A stretch of DNA of 32,965 bases, taken from positions 5,001 to 37,965 of the forward strand of contig JAWQFJ010001843.1 of NCBI GenBank assembly GCA_034096865.1. The letters are read 5' to 3'. Position numbers and translations under genes: made by a program. The DNA is from Theodoxus fluviatilis. Lineage: Eukaryota > Mollusca > Gastropoda > Cycloneritida > Neritidae. The notes beneath the pieces were generated by a model, which had not been told where the DNA came from, did no database searches, and was given only the letters and a program-made list of their open reading frames with translations. This document shows, one piece after another, positions 13,001 through 23,407 of this stretch (positions within the stretch are counted from its first letter, which is position 1; each line of letters opens with the position of its first letter).

Positions 13001-16000
13001 GTCCCTCTCATTGTCCCCTCTCATTGTCCCCTCTCATCGTCCCCTCTCATTGTCCCCTCTCATTGTCCCCCCCATTGTCCCCTCATCGTCCCCCTCATTG
13101 TCCCCTCTCATTGTCCCCCTTCATCGTCCTCCCTCATTGTCCCCTCTCATCGTCCCCTCTCATCGTCCCACCTCATTGTCCCCCTCATTGTCCCCTCTCA
13201 TCGTCCCCTCTCATTGTCCCTCTCATTGTCCCCTCTCATTGTCCCCTCTCATTGTCCCCTCTCATTGTCCCCTCTCATCGTCCCCCTCATTGTCCCCTCT
13301 CATTGTCCCCCTCATTGTCCCCTCTCATCGTCCCCTCTCATTGTCCCCCCTCATTGTCCCCTCATTGTCCCCTCTCATTGTCCCCTCTCATCGTCCCCTC
13401 TCATTGTCCCCCTCATTGTCCCCCCTCATTGTCCCCTCTCATTGTCCCCTCTCATCGTCCCCCTCAGTGTCCCCCTCATTGTCCCCCTCATTGTCCCCTC
13501 TCATCGTCCCCCCTCATTGTCCCCCTCATTGTCCCCTCTCATTGTCCCCCCTCATTGTCCCCCCATTGTCCCCCTCATTGTCCCCTCTCATTGTCCCCTC
13601 TCATTGTCCCCTCTCATCGTCCCCCTCATTGTCCCCCCTCATTGTCCCCCTCATTGTCCCCTCTCATTGTCCCCCTCATTGTCCCCTCTCATTGTCCCCC
13701 TCATTGTCCCCTCTCATTGTCCCCTCTCATTGTCCCCTCTCATTGTCCCCCCTCATTGTCCCCCTCATTGTCCCCCTCATTGTCCCCTCTCATTGTCCCT
13801 CTCATTGTCCCTCTCATTGTCCCCCCTCACTGTCCCCCTCATTGTCCCCCCTCATTGTCCCCTCTCATTGTCCCCTCTCATTGTCCCCTCTCATCGTCCC
13901 CCCTCATTGTCCCCCTCATTGTCCCCCTCATTGTCCCCTCTCATTGTCCCCCTCATTGTCCCCTCTCATCGTCCCACCTCATTGTCCCCCTCATTGTCCC
14001 CCCTCATTGTCCCCTCTCATTGTCCCCCTCATTGTCCCCTCTCATTGTCCCCCTCATTGTCCCCTCTCATCGTCCCACCTCATTGTCCCCCTCATTGTCC
14101 CCCTCATTGTCCCCTCTCATTGTCCCCTCTCATTGTCCCCTCTCATCGTCCCCCTCATTGTCCCCCCTCATTGTCCCCCTCATTGTCCCCTCTCATCGTC
14201 CCCCCTCATTGTCCCCCCTCATTGTCCACCTCATTGTCCCCTCTCATCGTCCCCCCTCATTGTCCCCCCTCATTGTCCCCTCTCATTGTCCCCCCTCATT
14301 GTCCCCCACATTGTCCCCCCTCATTGTCCCCTCTCATTGTCCCCTCTCATTGTCCCCTCTCATCGTCCCCCTCATTGTCCCCCCTCATTGTCCCCCTCAT
14401 TGTCCCCTCTCATCGTCCCCTCTCATTGTCCCCTCTCATTGTCCCCTCTCATTGTCCCCCCTCATTGTCCCCCCTCATTGTCCCCCCTCATTGTCCCCCT
14501 CATTGTCCCTCCTCATTGTCCCCCCTCATTGTCCCCCTCATTGTCCCCCCTCATTGTCCCCCTCATTGTCCCCTCTCATCGTCCCACCTCATTGTCCCCT
14601 CTCATTGTCCCCCCTCATTGTCCCCCCTCATTGTCCCCTCTCATCGTCCCCCCTCATTGTCCCCTCTCATTGTCCCCCCTCATTGTCCCCTCTCATTGTC
14701 CCCTCTCATCGTCCCCTCTCATTGTCCCCCCTCATTGTCCCCCTCATTGTCCCCCCTCATTGTCCCCTCTCATTGTCCCCTCTCATTGTCCCCGCTCATC
14801 GTGCCCCCCCATTGTGCCCCTCATTGTCCCCTCTCATCGTCCCACCTCATTGTCCCCTCTCATTGTCCCCCCTCATTGTCCCCTCTCATCGTCCCCTCTC
14901 ATTGTCCCCCCTCATTGTCCCCCCTCATTGTCCCCTCTCATCGTCCCCCCTCATTGTCCCCTCTCATTGTCCCCCCTCATTGTCCCCTCTCATTGTCCCC
15001 TCTCATCGTCCCCTCTCATTGTCCCCCCTCATTGTCCCCCTCATTGTCCCCCCTCATTGTCCCCCCTCATTGTCCCCTCTCATTGTCCCCTCTCATCGTC
15101 CCCTCTCATCGTCCCCCTCATTGTCCCCTCTCATTGTCCCCCCTCATTGTCCCCCCTCATTGTCCCCTCTCATCGTCCCCTCTCATCGTCCCCTCTCATT
15201 GTCCCCCCTCATTGTCCCCTCTCATTGTCCCCTCTCATTGTCCCTCCTCATTGTCCCCCCTCATTGTCCCCCTCATTGTCCCCCCTCATTGTCCCCTCTC
15301 ATTGTCCCCTCTCATTGTCCCGCCTCATCGTCCCCCCCAATTGTGCCTCTCATTGTCCCCCTCATTGTCCCCTCTCATCGTCCCCCTCATTGTCCCCTCT
15401 CATTGTCCCCTCTCATTGTCCCCCTCATTGTCCCCTCTCATCGTCCCCCTCATTGTCCCCTCTCATTGTCCCCCCTCATTGTCCCCCCTCATTGTCCCCC
15501 TCATTGTCCCCCTCATTGTCCCCTCTCATTGTCCCCTCTCATCGTCCCCCCTCATTGTCCCCTCTCATTGTCCCCCTCATTGTCCCCTCTCATCGTCCCC
15601 CTCATTGTCCCCTCTCATTGTCCCCCCTCATTGTCCTCCCTCATTGTCCCTCTCATTGTCCCCCTCATTGTCCCCCCTCATTGTCCCTCTCATTGTCCCT
15701 CTCATTGTCCCTCTCATCGTCCCTCTCATCGTCCCCCCTCATTGTCCCCTCTCATTGTCCCTCTCACTGTCCCCTCTCATAATCCCCCCTCATTGTCCCC
15801 TCTCATTGTCCCCTCTCATTGTCCCCCCTCATTGTCCCCTCTCATCGTCCCCCCTCATTGTACCCTCTCATTGTCCCCTCTCATTGTCCCCCCTCATTGT
15901 CCCCCTCATTGTCCCCTCTCATCGTCCCCCTCATTGTCCCCTCTCATTGTCCCCTCTCATTGTCCCCCTCATTGTCCCTCCTCATTGTCCCCCCTCATTG

Positions 16001-19000
16001 TCCCCCCTCATTGTCCCCCCTCATTGTCCCCCTCATTGTCCCCTCTCATCGTCCCCTCTCATCGTCCCCCCTCATTGTCCCCTCTCATTGTCCCCCCTCA
16101 TTGTCCCCTCTCATTGTCCCCTCTCATCGTCCCACCTCATTGTCCCCCCTCATTGTCCCCCCTCATCGTCCCCCCTCATTGTCCCCTCTCATTGTCCCCT
16201 CTCATTGTCCCCCCTCATTGTCCCCCCTCCCTCTCATTGTCCCCCCTCATTGTCCCCTCTCATCATCCCCTCTCATTGTCCCCCTCATCGTCCCCCCCCA
16301 TTGTCCCCCTCATCGTCCCCTCTCATTTTCCCCTCTCATCTTCCCCCTCATCGTCCCCCCTCATTGTCCCCTCTCATCGTCCCCTCTCATTGTCCCCTCT
16401 CATTCCCCATTGACTCTCATCGTCCCCCTCATCGTCCCCCCTCATTGTCCCCTCTCATCGTCCCCTCTCATTGTCCCCTCTCATTCCCCATTGACTCTCA
16501 TCGTCCCCCTCATCGTCCCCCCTCATTGTCCCCTCTCATTGTCCCCTCTCATTGTCCCCCCTCATTGTCCCCTCTCATCGTCCCCCCTCATTGTCCCCCC
16601 TCATTGTCCCCTCTCATTGTCCCCTCTCATTGTCCCCCCTCATTGTCCCCCTCATTGTCCCCCCTCATTGTCCCCCCTCATTGTCCCCCCTCATTGTCCC
16701 CTCTCATTGTCCCCCCTCATTGTCCCCTCTCATTGTCCCCCCTCATTGTCCCCCCTCATTGTCCCCTCTCATTGTCCCCCCTCATTGTCCCCCCTCATTG
16801 TCCCCCTCATTGTCCCCTCTCATTGTCCCCCCTCATTGTCCTCCCTCATTGTCCCCTCTCATTGTCCCACCTCATTGTCCCCTCTCATTGTCCCCTCTCA
16901 TTGTCCCCCCTCATTGTCCCCCCTCATTGTTTCCTCTCATTGTCCCCTCTCATTCCCCATTGACTCTCATCGTCCCCCTCATCGTCCCCCCTCATTGTCC
17001 CCTCTCATTGTCCCCTCTCATTGTCCCCCCTCATTGTCCCCTCTCATCGTCCCCCCTCATTGTCCCCTCTCATTGTCCCCCCTCATTGTCCCCCCTCATT
17101 GTCCCCTCTCATCGTCCCCCCTCATTGTCCCCCCTCATTGTCCCCTCTCATTGTCCCCTCTCATTGTCCCCTCTCATTGTCCCCCTCATTGTCCCCCCTC
17201 ATTGTCCCCTCTCATTGTCCCCCCTCATTGTCCCCTCTCATCGTCCCCTCTCATTGTCCCCCTCATTGTCCCCTCTCATTGTCCCCCCTCATTGTCCCCT
17301 CTCATCGTCCCCCCTCATTGTCCCCCTCATTGTCCCCTCTCATCGTCCCCCCTCATTGTCCCCTCTCATTGTCCCCCTCATTGTCCCCCCTCATTGTCCC
17401 CTCTCATTGTCCCCCCTCATTGTCCCCTCTCATCGTCCCCTCTCATTGTCCCCCTCATTGTCCCCCCTCATTGTCCCCTCTCATTGTCCCCCCTCATTGT
17501 CCCCTCTCATCGTCCCCCCTCATTGTCCCCTCTCATTGTCCCCTCTCATCGTCCCCCCTCATTGTCCCCCCTCATTGTCCCCTCTCATTGTCCCCCTCAT
17601 TGTCCCTCCTCATTGTCCCCTCTCATTGTCCCCTCTCATTGTCCCCCCTCATTGTCCCCCAATTGTCCCCTCTCATCGTCCCCTCTCATTGTCCCCTCTC
17701 ATTGTCCCCCCTCATTGTCCCCCCTCATTGTCCCCTCTCATTGTCCCCCTCATTGTCCCCCCTCATTGTCCCCTCACATTGTCCCCCCTCATTGTCCCCT
17801 CTCATTGTCCCCTCTCATTGTCCCCCCTCATTGTCCCCCCTCATTGTCCCCCCTCATTGTCCCCCTCATTGTCCCCTCTCATTGTCCCCCCTCATTGTCC
17901 CCCCTCATTGTCCCCTCTCATTGTCCCCCCTCATTGTCCCCCCTCATTGTCCCCCCTCATCGTCCCCCTCATTGTCCCCCCTCATTGTCCCCCTCATCGT
18001 CCCCCCTCATTGTCCCCCCTCATCGTCCCCCCTCATTGTCCCCTCTCATTGTCCCCCCTCATCGTCCCCCTCATCGTCCCCCCTCATTGTCCCCTCTCAT
18101 TGTCCCCCCTCATTGTCCCCCCTCATTGTCCCCCCTCATTGTCCCCCTCATTGTCCCCCTCATCGTCCCCCCTCATCGTCCCCCTCATCGTCCCCTCTCA
18201 TTTTCCCCTCTCATCGTCCCCCTCATTGTCCCCTCTCATCGTCCCCCCTCATCGTCCCCCCTCATCGTCCCCCCTCATCGTCCCCCCTCATTGTCCCCTC
18301 TCATTGTCCCCCCTCATCGTCCCCCTCATCGTCCCCCCTCATCGTCCCCTCTCATTTTCCCCTCTCATCGTCCCCCCTCATTGTCCCCCTCATCGTCCCC
18401 CCTCATCGTCCCCCTCATTGTCCCCCATCATTGTCCCCTCTCATTGTCCCCTCTCATTGTCCCCCTCATTGTCCCCTCTCATTGTCCTCCTCATCGTCCC
18501 CCCTCATTGTCCCCCTCATCGTCCCCTCTCATTTTCCCCTCTCATCGTCCCCCTCATTGTCCCCCCTCATCGTCCCCCCTCATCGTCCCCCCTCATTGTC
18601 CCCTCTCATCGTCCCCTCTCATTGTCCCCTCTCATTGTCCCCTCTCATTGTCCCCTCTCATTGTCCCCCCTCATTGTCCCCTCTCATTGTCCCCTCTCAT
18701 CGTCCCCCCTCATTGTCCCCCTCTCATCGTCCCCTCTCATTCCCCATTGACTCTCATTGTCCCCTCTCATTGTCCCCCCATTGTCCCCCTCATCGTCCCC
18801 CTCATTTCCCCCTCTCATCGTCCCCTCTCATTCCCCATTGACTCTCATTGTCCCCCCTCATTGTCCCCTCTCATCGTCCCCTCTCATCGTCCCCTCTCAT
18901 TGTCCCCTCTCATTCCCCATTGACTCTCATTGTCCCCCCTCATTGTCCCCTCTCATCGTCCCCTCTCATCGTCCCCTCTCATCATCCCCTCTCATTCCCC

Positions 19001-19290
19001 ATTGACTCTCATTGTCCCCCCTCATTGTTCCCCCTCATCGTCCCCCCTCATTTTCCCCTCTCATTGTCCCCCCTCGTTGTCCCCCCTCGTTGTCCCCTCT
19101 CATCGTCCCCTCTCATCGTCCCCTCTCATTCCCCATTGACCCTCATTGTCCCCTCTCATTGCCCTCTCTCATTGCCCCCTCTCATTGTCCCCTCTCAATC
19201 CCCATGGACTATCATTGTCTCCTCTCATTCCCCATTGACCCCCAATTGACCCCCTCCCCCCCCCATTGAACCCCCCCCCCCCCCATTGAC
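10081..19290. repeat. Giant 12/13-bp satellite array, about 9.2 kb
   Basis: Head-to-tail units made of CATTGT followed by C6T (13 bp), C4TCT (13 bp) or C5T (12 bp), with frequent CATCGT and rarer CACTGT, CACATTGT and CATAGT variants. There are roughly 700 units. The plus strand is C/T-rich and the minus (KLF-sense) strand carries G4-G6 tracts separated by ACAATGA. The right-hand part adds units with CATTCCCCATTGAC, and the array ends in long C runs at about 19254-19284. No unit contains a plus-strand stop in any frame until CCATTGAC appears, which explains three overlapping open frames of up to about 2,100 codons. These are not called as genes. Confidence 0.97.
18738..19215. repeat. Higher-order units marked by CATTCCCCATTGAC
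   Basis: Within the satellite, the variant CATTCCCCATTGACTCTCAT recurs near 18738, 18829, 18911 and 18993, and with CCCTCAT in place of CTCTCAT near 19127. Two successive spacings are exactly 82 bp. The same marker occurs at 16401 and 16482 (81 bp apart) and at 16951. This indicates that blocks of about six basic units are copied together. Confidence 0.7.
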
Positions 19291-19601
19291 TGATTCTCCC
19301 ATAGGTTATGACTGTTGTTGTTCTTTAAGTTGTTCCTGCTTTGCTCTTTGTCGCTGTTGTTATTGGAAGACGTTAGAAGCCTCTGCTGTGAGGACCGTCA
19401 CACTCTGCTGCGACGTCAAGTTGCGCTTCTTCAGTGTTTATTTTTACCTCTCCGTCTACGAGTAGCGTGCTACCTGTATTCTAAGCAGACCATTTTATAT
19501 AAGGAGAGGGAAGAAGAAAAAGAAGAAAAAAGCTCTAAGGCCCGGTAACGATCTTGCGATGCAGGCATTCTAAGTCTCCCTGTCCAGCCAGCACCACTCA
19601 C

Positions 19602-20484
19602 CAGTGTGGGTCCGCAGATGCGCCTTGAGGTGCGAGCTCTTGGTGTAGACCTTCTTGCACCCGGGGTAGAGGCACTTGTGGATGCGGCGCCGGGGGTCCG
19701 CCGGCACCTCGGACCGTGCGCGGGGGGCGAGGGGGGGCCGCTGGTGGGGGGACACGGCCGAGTAGGGCCGGGGACGGTGGTGGGCTCCCTGGGGGAGGAG
19801 GGGCTGGCCAGAGGTCCCCATGACCAGGCGCTGGTGCCGCACCATTTCTGCAGACAGCGCCCTCACAGACACGCGCTCCGTCCTCCCCGGAGCCGCCACC
19901 AGCTTCAGCGCCGTGGGGTCGTGAGGGTGGGGGTAGAGGTGGTGGGGGTGGTGGCCGGGGTGGTGGCTGTGCGGGCGCAGGGGGGAGACGGGGGGGTCGG
20001 AGATCTGGGAGTCCCAGGACACGGCGGAGGAGGAGGAGGAGAAACTGTGCAGGCTGACGCTATCCCCGGCAGGGCGGTCGTTCAAGTTCAGCAGGGCCAG
20101 CTGGTCCAGACGCTGGTCAGCCTCCACCTCGGACTCCTCGTCGTCGTCGTCCTCGTCCTCGTCGTCGTCGTCGCACTCGTCGTCGTCGCAAACGTCGTCC
20201 TCGTCGTGTTCCACCTCCTCCCCCAAGTCGTCCGTGGCCTCGCTCTCCGCGTCCGTCGTCCACCCCCCTGGGGACGCTGGCACGTGACGTGGTAGGACGG
20301 TCACGTGGGGGCCACGTGGGGTGAGGGTGTGGCGTAGGTGGTCAGTAGCGGGGTCGTTAGGGGGACACGTGACGTCACGTGGTGATGACGTGTCTTCCCA
20401 GGCCTGCACGGGGTTTCCGGCCAGCTTTTTGAATGACGTCAGCTTGGGTTCGCTCTTCAAGTACCGCTCCATCTCCAGGCAGTT
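19602..20484 (-). CDS. Kruppel-like factor (KLF6/7 type), internal exon with finger 1
   Basis: This exon encodes 294 residues plus one base of the split Gly codon. The acceptor is TTTCGTGCTGACAG|AACTGC. The first residues [13 protein letters not shown] match the segment of KLF6/KLF7 (CLELERYLQ-EP type) that follows a conserved intron. Numbering from the internal Met: an acidic tract lies at about 85-117, with long Asp/Glu runs typical of an activation region. A Ser-rich patch is at 138-155 and a His/Pro-rich stretch at 167-184. TALKLVA at 187-193 resembles the TLKLVA motif of KLF6/7. Finger 1 is at about 266-289 (C-x4-C-x12-H-x3-[16 protein letters not shown]). Translation past HTG runs into intron, so the donor is at 19601-19600 (GTGAGT). 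The ATG at 20472 is internal. The true start lies in an upstream exon not found here. The N-terminal half is expanded relative to vertebrate KLF7. Confidence 0.9.
20366..20381. promoter_or_regulatory. 16-bp palindrome: two E-boxes overlapping a CRE
   Basis: CACGTGACGTCACGTG is its own reverse complement. It combines CACGTG, TGACGTCA and CACGTG in overlapping phase, and it lies in KLF coding sequence (residues PRDVTC). Further CACGTG boxes occur nearby at about 20281, 20302 and 20313. The palindrome is certain. Regulatory use is inferred. Confidence 0.4.
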
Positions 20485-20889
20485 CTGTCAGCACGAAAGA
20501 AAAAATAATGAACATTCAATTTTTCGGAGGTTTAATGATTTGGGTTTTTTAAAATAAGTATGATGGGAATACATTACTCCTTCCTGCTTGATGTTCTGGG
20601 GCGATTTTTTTTAACAGTTCATTTTGTATTTCTTGCTCAAGTGTATTGATTTTCTCATCAACGCTATACCCAATAAATCTGCGTCCGCCGTTCAGTACAA
20701 ATGCACGGGGGAACAGACGAATAGAAACAGGCCAAGCAACTTTCCCTCCCTCATCGTCGTCTGCGTCTGCAGGGACGACACGGACAACGCAGAAAGAGAC
20801 GGACACTTTCACATGAAACATTTCCATAGAAGGGACATTGTAGAGAGAGAAAAAAAACTTTAACAGAAAACACTTTCAAGAAAACGTTT

Positions 20890-20949
<60 letters not shown>
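20890..20949. repeat. CA microsatellite
   Basis: About 30 uninterrupted CA dinucleotides on the plus strand. Confidence 0.97.
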
Positions 20950-20952
<3 letters not shown>

Positions 20953-21392
20953 GCATTGCCCTCTGCCCCCACCACGCATTGCGGAGTCGCCGGTGCCGCG
21001 CAGTCAGCTGACAGCGCTGGTGCCGTGTGCAGAGCTCTGCAGAATTCCCGCCAAACTGGCACTGAGACAGCCAGGAGGTCACTCCTCAGCGCTCGCGACA
21101 TTGGAATGCCACGCAGCAACACCACCGAGCACATGGCGGTTGCGTTGAAGATGATAACGACAATAATGTTATTGACGACGACGACGACGACGAAAACGAT
21201 GATGATGATGTCATGACGACGAGGAATACGACAACGACGATGTCTACAGCCACTGACGTTGAAAACGGGTCAACACCACTGGGGGACAGGGACCAGGAGG
21301 AGTCCACAGCGCTGCTGTCCACGCTGTACCTCGTGACTGCCCTATCAACCTTTGTCCACCACGTCCTGTGTCCACGTCACAGCGTCCACTGT

Positions 21393-21925
21393 TTGACCTC
21401 GACACTCTGACCACGACACTGACCTCGACACTCTGACCTCGACACTCTGACCCCCTTACTCTCACCTCCACACTCTCGCCTTCACACTCTCACCCCCACA
21501 CTCTGACCTCCACACTCTGACCTCGACACTCTGACCCCCACACTCTGACCTTCACACTTTCACCTTCACACTCTCACCTCCGTCTCCACACTTTGACCCC
21601 CACACTCTGACTTCGACACTCTGACCCCCACACTCTGACTTTCACACTTTGACCTCCACACTCTCACCTCCGTCTCCACCCTTTGACCCCCACACTTTGA
21701 CCTTCACACTCTCGCCTCCACACTCTGAACCCCCACTCTGAAACCCTCATTCTGAACCCCACATTCTGATTCCCACACTCTGAACCCCACACTCTGACCC
21801 CCACACTCTGACCCCACACTCTGAACCCCACACTCTGACCCCACACTCTGACCCCACACTCTGAACCCCACATTCTGATTCCCACACTCTGACCCCACAC
21901 TCTGACCCCACCCTCTGACCCCACA
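21393..21925. repeat. 13/14-bp minisatellite (CACTCTGACCYC)
   Basis: About 38 units of the type CACACTCTGACCCC / GACACTCTGACCTC, with TTCACACT and CTGAACCCC variants that cluster toward the right end. Open minus-strand frames rich in GSECGVRVW are artefacts of the unit. Confidence 0.92.
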
Positions 21926-22343
21926 AGGCCAGGTCACGGGCACACAGAAAGCCAGCCTGCATGGAGGGCCACTAGCGAGGTTCATAGGACTCACCCTGAG
22001 AAGTTCACTTCATTGATCGTATGCGTAGTGTTAGAGGCACTGGGCTTTCCTGGCGCACGCACGGCGCTCGTCATTCAGCGAGACGCGAAAAGGACCGAGA
22101 GCAGAGCCAACTGTTACAACAGCGTCTACCACAGATTTACCCCATTTTGGCCCCACTTCCCAACTTCCACTCCATCCCCCCACCCATCCCCCACCGTCAC
22201 CCCCACCCTGTCCTCTATTTCTCCTGGAGGTTGCGTCCATATCTAGATGAAACGCATGATGACAAAGAGAAATAGAAATAGAACGAGAGAAATAGAGACA
22301 GAAATAGGATAACAATGACATTGTAGCAAACCTGACGAACCTC

Positions 22344-22383
<40 letters not shown>

Positions 22384-22943
22384 GCCTGCCTGCCTGTCTG
22401 TCTGCCTGCCTGCCTGTCTGCCTGCTTGCCTGCCTGCCTGCCTGTCTGTCTGTCTGCCTGTCTGTCTGTCTGTCTGTCTGTGTGTCTGTCTGTCTGTCTG
22501 TCTGTCTGCATGCATGCATGCATGCATGCATGTGTATGTATGTGAATGTATGTATGTATGTATGCATGTATGTATGTATGTATGTATGTATGCATGCATG
22601 CATGCATGCATGCATGCATGTATGTATGTATGTATGTATGTATGTATGTATGTATGTATGTATGTATGTATGTATGTATGTATGTATGTATGTATGTATG
22701 TATGTATGTATGTATGTATGTATGTATGTATGTATGTATGTATGTATGTATGTATGTATGTATGTATGTATGTATGTATGTATGTATGTATGTATGTATG
22801 TATGTATGCATGCTGCATGCATGCATGCATGCATGTCTGTATGTATGTATGTATGTATGTATGTATGTATGTATGTGTATGTATGTATGTATGTATGTAT
22901 GTATGTATGTATGTATGTATGTATGTATGTATGTATTAGTATG
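22344..22943. repeat. Compound tetranucleotide run (CTGT/CTGC, then ATGC/ATGT)
   Basis: Begins as TCTG repeats with CTGC interruptions to about 22508. It then becomes TGCA-type and ATGT-type repeats to the assembly gap. ATGCATGC islands occur near 22508-22532, 22589-22620 and 22807-22834. Long Ile/His/Thr/Tyr and Met/Tyr/Val/Cys open frames over it are artefacts. Confidence 0.97.
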
Positions 22944-22965
22944 NNNNNNNNNNNNNNNNNNNNNN
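22944..22965. other. Assembly gap (22 N)
   Basis: A run of 22 N separates the ATGT repeat from the middle of a dispersed element. The true missing length is unknown and is probably larger (see findings). Confidence 0.99.
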
Positions 22966-23407
22966 TTCAGGGTCAAGGTCACTTCAAAATATGTATACAA
23001 TCCCACTTTGAAGAGCTCCTGTGACCTTGACCTTGAAGCAAGGTCAACCAAACTGGTATCAAAAGATAGGGGTTGCTTTGCCCTATATACCACTTGTAGC
23101 TAAGGTCGCCATTCTCAATAACGTGGGAGAAAATTGGGAAAATGTGAAAAATGAGTGTTTTTGAAACCACATTTATGGCTCCTGCGACCTTGACCTTGAA
23201 GCAAGGTCAAGTCACCATGTATGGTTTTTGAGGCCTTGTCATCATACACCATCATGCCACATTTGGTGTTGATAGACTTAATAGTCTCCGAGAAAAATCC
23301 AACGTTTAAGTTTTTTACGCCCGGACGGACGGACGGACGGACGGACGACACGGGTGAGTACATAGACTCACTTTTGCTTCGCATGTGAGCCAATAATAAT
23401 AATAATA
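22966..23407 (+). mobile_element. Dispersed element with TGACCTTGA motifs, partial copy
   Basis: Nearly identical to 23847-24290 at an offset of 881 bp. Shared landmarks in order are TTCAGGGTCAAGGTCACTTC, TGTGACCTTGACCTTGAAGC, GGTTGCTTTGCCCTATATAC, an ACGG run (23323-23347), GACTCACTTTTGCTTCGCAT and a terminal AAT run. The 5' half is missing, cut off by the N gap. No coding capacity is credible: the minus frame encoding SVRPSVRP is just the ACGG run. I infer a non-autonomous repeat or a long-unit tandem repeat. Confidence 0.75.

Larger units (their letters stand above)
20485..22343. other. Intron or upstream region of the KLF gene
   Basis: This region lies 5' of the KLF internal exon on the minus strand, so it is probably intron. 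It contains a CA run, a GAC/GAT-rich patch (21170-21240) and the CACTCTGACC minisatellite. A minus-strand frame at 20549-20827 (92 residues) looks somewhat protein-like but has no domain I recognise. I searched for the first KLF exon (FSALPSLEE-type segment) and did not find it. Confidence 0.5.

Noticed and set aside
10108..16963. Open frames of up to about 2,100 codons encoding Pro/Ser/His/Leu/Ile repeats
   Set aside because: All three plus frames are open because the 12/13-bp unit lacks stops. No unique domain or signal peptide is present, and the region is intron of the minus-strand KLF gene.
10081..19290. CRISPR-like array
   Set aside because: Direct repeats are contiguous without unique spacers, the unit is too short, and the genome is eukaryotic.
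20472..20472. ATG at 20472 as the KLF start codon
   Set aside because: The frame extends upstream to a good acceptor at 20485-20487, and the residues NCLE before the Met match the KLF6/7 segment, so this Met is internal.
20549..20827. Minus-strand 92-residue frame with a Glu/Leu-rich helix-like end
   Set aside because: No domain recognised and no good splice sites at its borders. It lies in the presumed KLF intron and is most likely chance.
22031..23093. Ile/His/Thr/Tyr-repeat and Met/Tyr/Val/Cys-repeat open frames
   Set aside because: They are translations of the CTGT/ATGT tetranucleotide run, and some cross the N gap.
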